A program made the position numbers and the translations under genes. A stretch of DNA of 64,000 nt. Origin: Sphingopyxis bauzanensis (GTDB lineage Bacteria > Pseudomonadota > Alphaproteobacteria > Sphingomonadales > Sphingomonadaceae). The stretch's first letter is position 1. Every line of letters starts with the position of its first letter. The notes under the pieces are model-generated. The model did no database searches. It was not told the origin of the DNA and worked only from the letters and a program-made list of their open reading frames with translations. The DNA is taken from NCBI RefSeq assembly GCF_002205675.1, contig NZ_NISK01000001.1, positions 801,054 to 865,053 on the forward strand, written 5' to 3'. Shown here piece by piece: positions 16,601 to 24,914 of the stretch.

Positions 16601-17974
16601 GCGGGTGAAGGCGTGGCTGATCGGATGCCCCGATTCGCGGCGCGGGCGTGGTTCGCGTTGCGGCGCGCCGGGCGCTGCGGCGGCTGGGTCGATCAACCCG
16701 CCATGTCCGGTTTCGCCAACAAAGCCGTCGTCGGGGGCCATATGCGATGCCTCGGAATGGCCGCCACCCGCAAGCTTCTTGTCGCCGTCATGGCCGCCGC
16801 CAGTCCAAAGCTTCTCGCGGATCGTCGGATCGACGGTGTCGGTTTCGCCGTCGCGGCCATATTTAGCATAGGTCAGGCTATGCCGCGGCTCGCGGTCGTT
16901 GGCATAGACGACGTGGCAGCCCGAGCAGCCCGAATGGCGGTAATCGCCGGGCTGGTCGTTCGTCCCCATGAACCACATCAAGGGATCGTTGAGACGCGTC
17001 TTGTGGATGTTGAGCACCGGGATCGCGACGCGCAGTCCCGTGCCGGGGCCGCGGTTCGACTGTTTGAGGTCGGGGCGCCCGGGCTCCTCGAGCCGCTGGA
17101 TGCTGCCGGACGGGTTGGGCAGGCCGATTTCGGGGAATTGCGTCGCGATGTTGCGCCCACCGCGTTCGAAGACGCGGAACACGTCGCCCGGCGGGATCAC
17201 GCTCCAGCGCGGCAGCGGATACATTTTGGCCAGTGCGCCGCGCTTTTTCTCGTCGTCGGTCAAGATCTTGTCGAACCCGAAGCTGGGCTTGCACGCCTCC
17301 TTATATTCCTCGGCGGTCAGCCGCGAAGAGGGCGAAAGGATGCAGGCGGCCTCGCCAGTGCGCGTGTAAGCCTCTCCAAACACGTAATTCTTATACGGCA
17401 CGATGCCATTGTTATACGCCGCGCCGCCCCACAGCATCGCCGAGGTCGACATCAGCGAGCGTTCGGTGGCCTCGATCACTTCGAGGTGGCACGCGCCGCA
17501 CGCCTCGCGCGCGACGCGGTAGTCGCTGGGGTTCACGAAGCGAATGAATTCGGGCGATTCCTTGTTGAGCAGGGTGTAGCTGCGCTGCGGGTTCGCCGAG
17601 CTGTCGTGCCAGGCGCCGGGCAAGGTCGGCTGCGGATGCGCGAGCGCCATCACCGCCTTGTTGGTGGCGTGCGTGTACCCGAGCGAGGGGGTGCCGACCT
17701 GGCTCGCGTCGCCGCCGTGGCAATCGGTGCAGCCCAAACGCACGGCAGGGGTCGCGTGCATCGACGGCTGGTCGGTGCGCGTGTGGCAGCTGTAGCAGCC
17801 CTCCGACTTTGCGCTGACATCGGCCTCGCTTTGTTCGCGCGGCGCGGGCGGCGTGAAGCGATAGGTGATCTTGAGCGGCTTCTCTTCCTCGGCGGCGCGA
17901 ACCACGCTGGCGCCAAAGGCGGCGCACATCGTGACGAAGGCCAACAGGGCAAAGAGTTTGCGCATCATCATCAT
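13643..17974 (-). CDS. Exported decahaem cytochrome c with C-terminal LVIVD beta-propeller
   Basis: A 1443-residue protein with a Sec signal peptide (RKLFALLAFVTMCAAFGASVVRA, cleaved near residue 28). Ten CXXCH haem-c motifs lie at about residues 60, 82, 159, 350, 465, 670, 697, 816, 827 and 943. Two of them (CFTCH and CGGCH) are only 11 residues apart. The C-terminal third (about 1065-1355) holds six LVIVD-type repeats such as GLVIVDVTRPAAPIV and AGLVVLDLSTPLAPKV, which normally build a beta-propeller. There is no lipobox. The gene is last of four on the minus strand, and its first ATG shares one base with the upstream stop. Four consecutive ATG codons (17974 to 17965) leave the exact start uncertain. 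It probably carries electrons across or outside the outer membrane. I see no motif match to MtrC or OmcA. Confidence 0.85.
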   Translation of the reverse strand: MMMMRKLFALLAFVTMCAAFGASVVRAAEEEKPLKITYRFTPPAPREQSEADVSAKSEGCYSCHTRTDQPSMHATPAVRLGCTDCHGGDASQVGTPSLGYTHATNKAVMALAHPQPTLPGAWHDSSANPQRSYTLLNKESPEFIRFVNPSDYRVAREACGACHLEVIEATERSLMSTSAMLWGGAAYNNGIVPYKNYVFGEAYTRTGEAACILSPSSRLTAEEYKEACKPSFGFDKILTDDEKKRGALAKMYPLPRWSVIPPGDVFRVFERGGRNIATQFPEIGLPNPSGSIQRLEEPGRPDLKQSNRGPGTGLRVAIPVLNIHKTRLNDPLMWFMGTNDQPGDYRHSGCSGCHVVYANDREPRHSLTYAKYGRDGETDTVDPTIREKLWTGGGHDGDKKLAGGGHSEASHMAPDDGFVGETGHGGLIDPAAAAPGAPQREPRPRRESGHPISHAFTRAIPTSQCMTCHMHQPNIFLNSYLGYTMWDYESDAPQMWPGPDNSAPRPPGMSDEDYQKKYKQQRYPTAAEAHAVLERNPEAAATRGLWADVEFLRDVYDVNDSNKDTQFADYHGHGWNFRGIFKRDRNGNLLSADGNMSTYGTDTANIIDPRDPEKWRKSCSYYTDPKERDLCLSSADPGKPGVEGKFVPPGINPGKSVHMMDIHAEKGMQCADCHFAQDSHGNGYIQGEVANAVEISCKDCHGTADAFPNLLTSNVAARPQGNNLALLRNPDGRRRFEFQYNDDAEVIGLIQRSIVDPKLEWQVSLVKQAVTPGPHFNAKAARAKLMARAGSDDGKFEWGPGVAKEDRAHGDDKLTCFTCHLSWTTSCGGCHLPIEANWKTKMHHFEGEETRNFATYNPQVARDEMFQLGRHQLTKPGEPGPNGEVRGIITPVRSTSALILSSTNINRERIYVQQPPISSAGYSSQAFAPHFPHTVRRSETKQCSDCHVSASDDNNAIMSQLMLLGTNFVNFVGLNVWSGMEDGFQATRVTEWDEPQAVIGSYLHKYSYPDYWKLHVDQNGRELKKWVRGKTFDKKGSGETQALEEFENIVQDTSGRVNCLQQRGEYMFVAEGRGGFRIYDVASIGNKGFSERIIRAPFSALGHDTHVKTKNATCMAIATTQPISVSRNENIVKNFPENHEQVMHDIYRYAVITDSVEGLVLVDIDTMADGELRNNKLTRALTWNEGNVLAGARHVTLAGSMAYITTDAGLVVLDLSTPLAPKVTAQLPLTDARASAVQFRYLWVTDAEGVKLFDVTNLAVPVAVPEGTVRLANARKIYLARTYMYVAAKADGLVIVDVTRPAAPIVWPGLTFGGAMTDAEDVIVASTNASLFGYVADGRGGIKVIQLTSPDNPGLYGFSPKPTPELIAWAKTPSPALALSKGLDRDRGVDETGGQMAVFGRLGSRPFTRPEMEKLFLNSKGLVYKVRDEVDQDAWRPPLVYAN

Positions 17975-19905
17975 CAAAAACTCAAAATCACATTGGCGAG
18001 GATCGACACATAGGCGTCGTTCTTCTGCTTGTTATCGAACAGATCCTTGAACCCCTTGCCGGGGATCAGCACCGCGCCGCTGAGACGTCCGACGATGTTC
18101 TGCGTCGCCTTCGGCCGCCAGATCGTCGCGACCGACAAGTCGAAGCCAATATCCTTGGGGATCGATCCTTCGGTGCGCAGCGCCTGCAAGGACGAGGTAT
18201 TTTCGAACCACAGATGATTGGCGTTGGCGCTGACGCGAAATTCGGGGGTCAGGTCGAAATCGGCGCCGACGCCGACGAACACGGTGCCGGGGTTGTTGAA
18301 ATTCGACTGCCCCTCTTCCTTCGAAGAGCGTAGCGAATTCAGGATGCCGTTGCGGCCGTTGATCGAAATGACGCGGCCGCCGCCAGCAAAGGGGATCGTC
18401 TGGCGGATCCAATAGCTGGTATCGGCGCCGCCGAAGATCGGGTTTTCGAAAATCGCGTCGAAGCCGCCCTCGGTGTTGTTATACGGATCGCCGTCGCCGG
18501 TCGCGTAGAGGCCCGAGAGACGGAAGCGCATCCAGTCATAGTCGTAGCTAAGCTCGACTGCGCCAAAGCCCGCACGAATTTGCGCCGGTTTGCTGGTGAA
18601 GAAGCTGTTCCGGTCTTCGCCGAGCGCCGCATAGAAGCTTGCGGTCAGATTGATCCGCCCGATCCGTCCGTCGGCGCTGTAACCAAGATAAACGACATCA
18701 TATTCACGCCCGCGCAGGTCGCCGAGCAGCGCCGGACGCACCGGGAAGCCGTTATGGTCGATCTGCACGTCGTTCTTTTCGCGGTTCATATTGTAGGTCA
18801 CGCTGACCTGGCTGGTCAGCCCGACGACCGGAAAATCCTGGCGATAGAGGTTGGCGGTCAGGACGAAGTCGTCGCGCGGAGACTGGGTGATGTCGTTCAA
18901 ACCCGAATTGGTGTCTTTTTCGAGCCGCCAGAAGGCCGCGAAATTATATTGGAAACGGTTGTTGTCGCGATTGCCGAAAAAACGCAGCCCGAGCTGGCTG
19001 TCATTGAACAGGAAGCCGCGAAAATCGCTCTGGAACGGCTGGATACCAAGCCGCACCGAATAAAAGTCATAACGGTCCGACGTGTTGCCGAGATGCTTGT
19101 CGACGAAGAATTCCTGCACCCCCAGGAACGAGTCGTAGCGATGGCTCGCCTTCGACGGGCGCACGTCGAGGACGCGCCGTTCGGGGACGTCGACATAATT
19201 GGCCTGATAGGCAAGGGTGACGCGATATTCGATGTCGGGCGGCTTGAACGCAGTCGACCCCTTGATCAGCGCCGCGCCGACGATGAAGGTCTGGGCAAAG
19301 ACAAAGCTGCGGTCCTTGCCGAACACGTCGAGGCTGCCAGGGCGTTCGGTGGTCTGAACCCCAACGGGGATCGGGAAGGTGCGCGGTTCGAGCACGGTGT
19401 CGGACACCGCATTGGCGACGATGAACCAGTCGTCGCCCTTGATCGGCAACCACGGCACCTTGCTACGGTCGATCGCGCGGTCGCCCTTATAGGTGTTCTG
19501 GTGATAGGGGTCGAACCAGCGTTCCTTGACCACGCCGAGCGACTCGATGAGGCGCCAGCGGTCGGGGACCGGCAACTGGTCCTCCATTCCCGGAAACGCC
19601 TGCGGTGGCGGCGGGCGCAGCGCGCCGACATTGTCCTGGCTGAGCGCGTCGGGCAGGTCGGGGCGATAGCCGGGACGGCGTCGCCCTTCGATGATCTGGG
19701 TGACCAGATCGTCCTTGATCATGTCCTGCCAGTCGACGGGCGGCGGCGGCGGAATCAGTTCGTCGGCGGGCTGTTCGGTAGTCGCAGCGTCCCCGGCAAC
19801 TGGCGGATCTTCGGGCGCGGGTGGCGGCGGCGTCACCTCGGCCCCAGGCGCGCCCTGCGCCGCGAGGCTCGCGATGATCGGCCAAAGGCTGCCCCCCGCC
19901 ATCAT
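17974..19905 (-). CDS. Putative outer-membrane beta-barrel partner of the multihaem cytochromes
   Basis: A 643-residue protein with a weak N-terminal export signal (SLWPIIASLAAQGAPGA) and a Pro-rich acidic segment to about residue 60. Several hundred residues of alternating aromatic and polar strands follow (for example RVTLAYQANYVDV, YDFYSVRLGIQPF, FQYNFAAFWRLEKD). It ends in ILANVILSF, the terminal Phe expected of barrels assembled by BAM. It has no Cys-His haem motif. The length and position between two multihaem cytochrome genes suit the MtrB/PioB role of a barrel sheathing a cytochrome, but no family signature was recognised. It lies 3 bases after the lipoprotein gene, so it belongs to the same operon. 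Confidence 0.7.
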   Translation of the reverse strand: MMAGGSLWPIIASLAAQGAPGAEVTPPPPAPEDPPVAGDAATTEQPADELIPPPPPVDWQDMIKDDLVTQIIEGRRRPGYRPDLPDALSQDNVGALRPPPPQAFPGMEDQLPVPDRWRLIESLGVVKERWFDPYHQNTYKGDRAIDRSKVPWLPIKGDDWFIVANAVSDTVLEPRTFPIPVGVQTTERPGSLDVFGKDRSFVFAQTFIVGAALIKGSTAFKPPDIEYRVTLAYQANYVDVPERRVLDVRPSKASHRYDSFLGVQEFFVDKHLGNTSDRYDFYSVRLGIQPFQSDFRGFLFNDSQLGLRFFGNRDNNRFQYNFAAFWRLEKDTNSGLNDITQSPRDDFVLTANLYRQDFPVVGLTSQVSVTYNMNREKNDVQIDHNGFPVRPALLGDLRGREYDVVYLGYSADGRIGRINLTASFYAALGEDRNSFFTSKPAQIRAGFGAVELSYDYDWMRFRLSGLYATGDGDPYNNTEGGFDAIFENPIFGGADTSYWIRQTIPFAGGGRVISINGRNGILNSLRSSKEEGQSNFNNPGTVFVGVGADFDLTPEFRVSANANHLWFENTSSLQALRTEGSIPKDIGFDLSVATIWRPKATQNIVGRLSGAVLIPGKGFKDLFDNKQKNDAYVSILANVILSF

Positions 19906-19908
19906 CGC

Positions 19909-21888
19909 CTACAGCCCGTCGCAGACATTTTGCTGCGCCGTGTCGAGGAACGGCGCGAACGGGCAGCTGATATAGCGCAGTCGCACCGTCCGGTTGTCGG
20001 CGAGTGTCACGACGACGCGGTCGGAGCGGAGGGTGGCCGGGGCATTGCCGATGCTGCCGACGCGCGCGCCGCCGTTATGCGCGCCGAGAAAGCTGATCAT
20101 ATCGTCCTGATCGATGCCGTCGCCCGACACCCCGATCGCCCCGACCAGCTGGTTGCCGCGATAGATGGGGACCGAGCCGGGAAAAATCTGGATGCCGTTC
20201 TGCAGCCGGTTCTGCCCCGCCGCGACGTCGGGCAGCGTCGTACAGCGTTGCGGCGTATCGGTCGGACTCGCACCCGAAATGAAGCCCAGATGCGCGCCGA
20301 GATTACCGATGATGAGTGCCGATTGCAGCCCGGTCGAGAAGGGATTGAACTGCGCGATCGGACGCGACAGCGGCCCCGGCGGACGTCCTACTTCGCCATC
20401 GGGGAAATAGGGTCGCGAAAGATTTCCATTGGCGCGGTCGGAGAAGGCGATCGTGCCGGTGAGCGCGGCGGGATCGTTCAGGAAGGTGCGCGTCGCGGGG
20501 ACAAACTGGCGGATGTCGGCGCTGGCATTGGCGCCGAGCTCAGTCGCGGCCTGTGCGCCCGAGAAAAAGGCCGCGGTGCGTGCTTTTTGCAGGCTGACGT
20601 CGGTCCCGAAAATCGGCGCGTCGGGCGAACGGACGATGCCGAGCACCGATCCGTGCGTGTCGACGATACTGATCGTCACCTGCGCACGGCTGTCGAGCGG
20701 GCGCCGGATCTGCGCGCGGGCGCGGCTCATCACCGTGAACGCCTCTTCGAGCACCGCGCGCGCCTCGGCCTGCGTCAGCGGCGCGCCGTTGGTCGCGCCG
20801 TCGGTCCCGGCGCGCAGCGGATAGCGGTTGGTGCCGCTGCCGTCGGTCAGAACAAAGGCATCGCGGTTCGAAAATTCGGCGGCAGTCGAAGCGCGAATGC
20901 CCGACGCTTCGCTGCCATAGGCGGTCCCCGCGGTCACCGCGGCATTGGCATAGCCGATCACCGCGACCAGACTGCCCACGCTGCCGTTGAGGCTAGCAAA
21001 GCTCGCGCCGCCGCTGGTCATCACCCCGGCAAAACTCGCGTCGGAAAAGCGCAAGCTGGTCCCATCGACGGTGATCTTGTCGGCGGTGATCGTCGAGGGC
21101 GCTTCGAACCCGCGCGTTCCCGCCAGCGCGATGAATTCCTCGGGGTCATTGTCGATGTCGAGGATATTGGGATCGCTGCCATAGACACCGTCGCCCATCA
21201 CCCCGATGCCGCCGACGAGCACGCCATTCTTGTAAAGCGGCAGCCCGCCCGGATCGGCGGCGAGGCCGAGCGGGGAGCGTTTCGGGCCGATCAGCGCTGC
21301 GCCGCCTGCCGCGCCGAAACGGGCCGACAGGTCGCTGCATGGCAGCTGGCTGAACTGCACCCCGAACAGCGGGCCGCTTTCGAGCCCGACGGTCGTCGGC
21401 GCGGGCGGGAAATGTTCCTGGACGATCTGGCTGGCGGTGCGGGTCGAAAAGGCGTTGCCGCCGCTCGACAGATACGCACCCGTCACCGCCTTAGCGATCG
21501 CGCCGCTTTCGGCTGGAAAAGTGACATTCTGCGCGTCGATGTTCACGCCGTTCGGCGCGCCGGCGGTCGTCGCCGTCGCGCGCGCGCCGGTCATGCGGAA
21601 CACGCCGAGGACATTGCCGACGCGGTCGGTTACCGCGATCACCGAGGGCAGGCCGCGCGCTTGCGCTTCCGCTATGCCTTGCGCCAGCACGCGTTCGACG
21701 TCGCTGGTTGTCAGCGCCTCGGCGGCGGGCGGGGTGTAGAGGCCGCCAGTCGGGGTCGGGGTGGGTGAGGGGGTCGGACTTGGCGTCGGCGTGCTGCCTC
21801 CGCCGCCTCCACCACCGCACGATGTCAGCAGCAACGCCCCCATCGCGGCAAAGGCCGCTGAGCGGAAAAACTGGCTCCTGTTTCGCAT
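19909..21888 (-). CDS. Lipoprotein with two GlcG/HbpS-like (DUF336) domains
   Basis: A 659-residue predicted lipoprotein. The signal peptide ends in LLLTSC, placing the acylated Cys near residue 24. A Gly run and a Pro-Thr-Ser linker to about residue 48 would keep it extended from the membrane. Two related halves follow, each starting with a helix-rich VERVLAQGIAEAQARGLPSV or ARAVLEEAF segment, then a strand such as VIAVTDRVGNVLGV or TISIVDTHGSVLGIV. Both end with a PLYKNGVLVGGIGVMGDGV type block (near 255 and 595), the hallmark of GlcG/HbpS proteins. Some HbpS-type proteins bind haem, so this one may deliver haem or sense redox state for the cytochromes; that is inference. It sits 4 bases after the pentahaem gene. 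Confidence 0.8.
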   Translation of the reverse strand: MRNRSQFFRSAAFAAMGALLLTSCGGGGGGGSTPTPSPTPSPTPTPTGGLYTPPAAEALTTSDVERVLAQGIAEAQARGLPSVIAVTDRVGNVLGVFRMTGARATATTAGAPNGVNIDAQNVTFPAESGAIAKAVTGAYLSSGGNAFSTRTASQIVQEHFPPAPTTVGLESGPLFGVQFSQLPCSDLSARFGAAGGAALIGPKRSPLGLAADPGGLPLYKNGVLVGGIGVMGDGVYGSDPNILDIDNDPEEFIALAGTRGFEAPSTITADKITVDGTSLRFSDASFAGVMTSGGASFASLNGSVGSLVAVIGYANAAVTAGTAYGSEASGIRASTAAEFSNRDAFVLTDGSGTNRYPLRAGTDGATNGAPLTQAEARAVLEEAFTVMSRARAQIRRPLDSRAQVTISIVDTHGSVLGIVRSPDAPIFGTDVSLQKARTAAFFSGAQAATELGANASADIRQFVPATRTFLNDPAALTGTIAFSDRANGNLSRPYFPDGEVGRPPGPLSRPIAQFNPFSTGLQSALIIGNLGAHLGFISGASPTDTPQRCTTLPDVAAGQNRLQNGIQIFPGSVPIYRGNQLVGAIGVSGDGIDQDDMISFLGAHNGGARVGSIGNAPATLRSDRVVVTLADNRTVRLRYISCPFAPFLDTAQQNVCDGL

Positions 21889-21892
21889 GATC

Positions 21893-23347
21893 TTACCGTA
21901 GCGCCCGGATCGCGCGCACTGCGCTGCCGAGCGACGCCTGGAATTCGGCGGGTTTATAGGCGTTGGGATCCTTCACCGCGGCATAGGCCCGGTCGATATC
22001 GCCGCGGATGCCCGCTGCGGCGCCGACGGTGACGCGCCCCGACGACACCATCGCATTGAGCAAGGTATCGACCCCCATCACCGCCTGCTGCGACCCCGAA
22101 TAATCGGTGAAGCGGTCGCCGATTGCTTTCGCCGAAATCGCGTCGACCATCGCAAAGGCGTCGGTCCCCGTGAAGCTGCGCGCCGCAAAGGCGCTCTTGA
22201 GCGCCGCGACGGTCTGCGACAACTGCGCCGCGGCGGCGACCGCGCTGGGGCGGTCAGTCGCCATCGCCTTGTGGAACGCCGCGGTGCGCGCCGCGAGCTG
22301 GTCGGCGAGCGCGGGAGCGGCCAGCCGCGCGGCGGCGGCGAGCATGATCAGATTTTCGTCATTATAGGGCGGCATCCCCTCCGGAATTTGCCGCCCCGGA
22401 TTGTCGACGCCAGTCCGCACCGGCTTCGCCTGATCGAAAATGCGGCGATGGCAGCTGTGGCAATCGAGGAAATAGAATTCGGGGAACATCCCTTCGGTCC
22501 CGCGCCGCGACTGGAACAGCGCCAGGCTGCGCTCGATCGCGGTCGCCTGCCCCACCGCCCACATCTGGACATGGTCGGTGCGCGCGTTGGCGGCGCCGAA
22601 TTTGCGCCAGCCATAATCGGCATCCTCCTGATGATGCGCCTGCAGCGAGGAGAAGAGGTCGAGCTCGAACGCGATGCGCGGATGCCCCGCCGCCATGATG
22701 CGGTGGGTGACGAACTGCCCGTCGCTGGCCGACCCGAAATGACAGTCGACGCATACCCCGGCGCGGACCACCGGATCCTCCAGCTTTTTCAGCCCCGCCG
22801 ACAGGTTGGCGAGATGCTTCTGGCGCATTTCGGCGTCGGGATTGGCGCTGGTCCCGACCCCGGCATAATGGCTCGCCAGCCAGCCGCCCGCCGGCCCATG
22901 ACAGGATTCACACCCGACACCATCCTCGGTCGGCACGCTGCCGCGCATCGCGCCCTTGGCGGCGACCGCACCGGCGGTCGCGTGACAGCCGATGCACATC
23001 TGCGCGGTGGCGGGATCTCCAATGCCCAGGTTGCGCGCAATGAACTGGCTGCGATTGTTGCTGAGCACCGCCCAGGCGCGGCTGTGCGCGCCGCCGGGGG
23101 TCGAGGGTTCCTGCCATTTCATCAGCTCGTCCTGGCGCACGACGGTCCCGTCGCCCTCCATCCGGCCGTGGCAGGTCGATCCGGCGCACGACGCAACGCC
23201 GGTATAAACTGCGGCGCTTTCACCCTGCGAGCGGGCGGGGGGTGCGAAGACAAACGCCGCCGCGGCCAGCGCGAGCAGCATCAGCGCCAGAGCCGCAAAC
23301 GCAGCCCAAGGCCGATCGCCGCGCTCCTTCCCAGCGTGCGTCGTCAT
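21893..23347 (-). CDS. Membrane-anchored or periplasmic pentahaem cytochrome c (c554-like)
   Basis: A 484-residue protein with one hydrophobic N-terminal segment (WAAFAALALMLLALAAAAFVF, residues 14-34) that is either an uncleaved anchor or a signal peptide. Haem motifs are CAGSTCH (54-60, an unusual CX4CH), CIGCH (118), CESCH (146), CVDCH (199) and CHSCH (296). The CHATAG, GCESCHGPAGGW and DCHFGS surroundings resemble the cytochrome c554 superfamily. The last 170 residues lack haem and are Ala-rich helices. It is the promoter-proximal gene of the four, 54 bases after gdhA, and would pass electrons from the inner membrane to the barrel-decahaem pair. A palindrome ATTCGCGAAT overlaps the start codon. 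Confidence 0.83.
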   Translation of the reverse strand: MTTHAGKERGDRPWAAFAALALMLLALAAAAFVFAPPARSQGESAAVYTGVASCAGSTCHGRMEGDGTVVRQDELMKWQEPSTPGGAHSRAWAVLSNNRSQFIARNLGIGDPATAQMCIGCHATAGAVAAKGAMRGSVPTEDGVGCESCHGPAGGWLASHYAGVGTSANPDAEMRQKHLANLSAGLKKLEDPVVRAGVCVDCHFGSASDGQFVTHRIMAAGHPRIAFELDLFSSLQAHHQEDADYGWRKFGAANARTDHVQMWAVGQATAIERSLALFQSRRGTEGMFPEFYFLDCHSCHRRIFDQAKPVRTGVDNPGRQIPEGMPPYNDENLIMLAAAARLAAPALADQLAARTAAFHKAMATDRPSAVAAAAQLSQTVAALKSAFAARSFTGTDAFAMVDAISAKAIGDRFTDYSGSQQAVMGVDTLLNAMVSSGRVTVGAAAGIRGDIDRAYAAVKDPNAYKPAEFQASLGSAVRAIRALR

Positions 23348-23401
23348 TCGCGAATACCCCTTTTCCCCCGGCCCGGCGCTTTTTACGCCTTAGGGCCGCA
23401 A

Positions 23402-24757
23402 TTACACTACCCCGAAAGCCAGCATCGCGTCAGCGACTTTTTTGAAGCCGCCGATGTTGGCGCCCTTCACATAATCGATATAGCCGCCGCCCTGATCGCC
23501 ATAGGTGATGCAGCTTTTGTGAATGCCGTCCATGATGTCTTTGAGCATCTGCTGCAGCTCGGGCTCGCTCCAGCTGCGACGCCCGCTGTTCTGGCTCATT
23601 TCCAGCCCCGACACCGCGACGCCGCCGGCATTGGCCGCCTTGCCCGGCGCGAACATGATCTTCGCATCTTTGAAGACATGCACGCCTTCCAGATTGGTCG
23701 GCATGTTGGCGCCTTCGCTGACCGCGATACAGCCATTTTTGACCAGTTCGCGCGCGTCGTCGCCGAGCAGCTCATTTTGCGTCGCGCACGGAAGTGCGAC
23801 GTCGCACTTCACGCCCCACGGCGTTTTGCCCGCGGTGAAGCTGGCACCCTTAAATTCGTCGCAATATTCCTCGATCCGGCCGCGGCGGTGGGTCTTGTGG
23901 GTTTTGACCCAATTGATCTTTTCCTGATCGATGCCGTCGGGATCGTGGATGAAGCCGCCCGAATCGGAGAGGGTCAGCACCTTGCCGCCGAGCTGGACGA
24001 TCTTTTCCGCCGCGTGCGTCGCGACATTGCCCGAACCCGAGATAACCGCAGTCTTGCCGACCAGATCCTGTCCCTTGGCGGCGAGCATGTTGGCGAGGAA
24101 ATAGACCGCGCCATAACCGGTCGCCTCGGTGCGGATCAGCGAGCCGCCCCATTCGAGCCCTTTACCCGTCAGCACCCCGGTGAACTCGTTGGTGATCCGC
24201 TTATACTGGCCGAACATGAAGCCGATTTCGCGCCCGCCGACCCCGATGTCGCCCGCGGGCACGTCGATGTCGGCGCCGATGTGGCGATACAGCTCGGTCA
24301 TGAAGCTCTGGCAAAAGCGCATGATCTCGCGCACGCTCTTGCCCTTGGGATTGAAGTTGGACCCGCCCTTGCCGCCGCCCATCGGCAGCCCGGTCAGCGC
24401 GTTCTTGAACGTCTGTTCGAACGCAAGGAATTTGAGCACCGATTCGGTGACCGAGGGGTGGAACCGGATGCCGCCCTTGTACGGGCCGATGGCATTGTTG
24501 TTCTGGACACGCCAGCCGCGCTGGACGCGGACATTGCCGTTGTCATCCTCCCAGCAGACGCGGAAAGACACGACTCGATCGGGTTCGGCAATGCGCCGCA
24601 GGATCTGCTGCGCGTGATATTCTTCCTTGTCGGCAATGAAGTCGAAAATATCCTCCGATACTTCCTGAACAGCCTGCACGAACTCGGGTTGCCCCGGGTT
24701 ACGCTTCTTTACGCCTTCCATGAACGTCGAAAAATCGACGTGATCCGAAACTGCCAT
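23402..24757 (-). CDS. gdhA: NADP-specific glutamate dehydrogenase
   Basis: A 451-residue hexameric-type GDH that makes glutamate from 2-oxoglutarate and ammonia. The block NNAIGPYKGGIRFHPSV near 90-106 is followed by TGLPMGGGKGGSNFNPKGKS with the catalytic Lys near 130 and by DVPAGDIGVGGREIG. The Rossmann domain has VISGSGNVATHAAEK near 240. A strong ribosome-binding site (GGGGAGGGG) precedes the ATG at 24757. The gene runs in the same direction as the cytochrome operon that starts 54 bases later. No terminator was seen between them, so read-through is possible. Confidence 0.97.
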   Translation of the reverse strand: MAVSDHVDFSTFMEGVKKRNPGQPEFVQAVQEVSEDIFDFIADKEEYHAQQILRRIAEPDRVVSFRVCWEDDNGNVRVQRGWRVQNNNAIGPYKGGIRFHPSVTESVLKFLAFEQTFKNALTGLPMGGGKGGSNFNPKGKSVREIMRFCQSFMTELYRHIGADIDVPAGDIGVGGREIGFMFGQYKRITNEFTGVLTGKGLEWGGSLIRTEATGYGAVYFLANMLAAKGQDLVGKTAVISGSGNVATHAAEKIVQLGGKVLTLSDSGGFIHDPDGIDQEKINWVKTHKTHRRGRIEEYCDEFKGASFTAGKTPWGVKCDVALPCATQNELLGDDARELVKNGCIAVSEGANMPTNLEGVHVFKDAKIMFAPGKAANAGGVAVSGLEMSQNSGRRSWSEPELQQMLKDIMDGIHKSCITYGDQGGGYIDYVKGANIGGFKKVADAMLAFGVV

Positions 24758-24914
24758 GCACCCCTCCCCTGGTATGACTGGGAAAGCCGGTGCGACCCCG
24801 ACGATTTAATCGTTGACCGACCTTGTATGTCAAAGGCTACACCATCGCCGAGCAAAGGCAATATGACAGCGCGCACAGGCGGCATTTTTTCACTGGCCGC
24901 ACCAAGGGGCAAAA

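Noticed and set aside
16385-18013. Long plus-strand frames opposite the decahaem gene and similar ones at 3353-4807 (minus) and 8674-10179 (plus)
   Set aside because: All are antisense to genes with unmistakable motifs (CXXCH series, FtsK, Rsh) and show no homology.
18580-21768. A 1062-codon open frame on the plus strand opposite the barrel and GlcG genes
   Set aside because: Its product is Arg/Ala/Gly/His-rich without domain motifs, and it lies exactly antisense to two genes with clear signal peptides and domains. In GC-rich DNA the antisense frame of a real gene is often stop-free.
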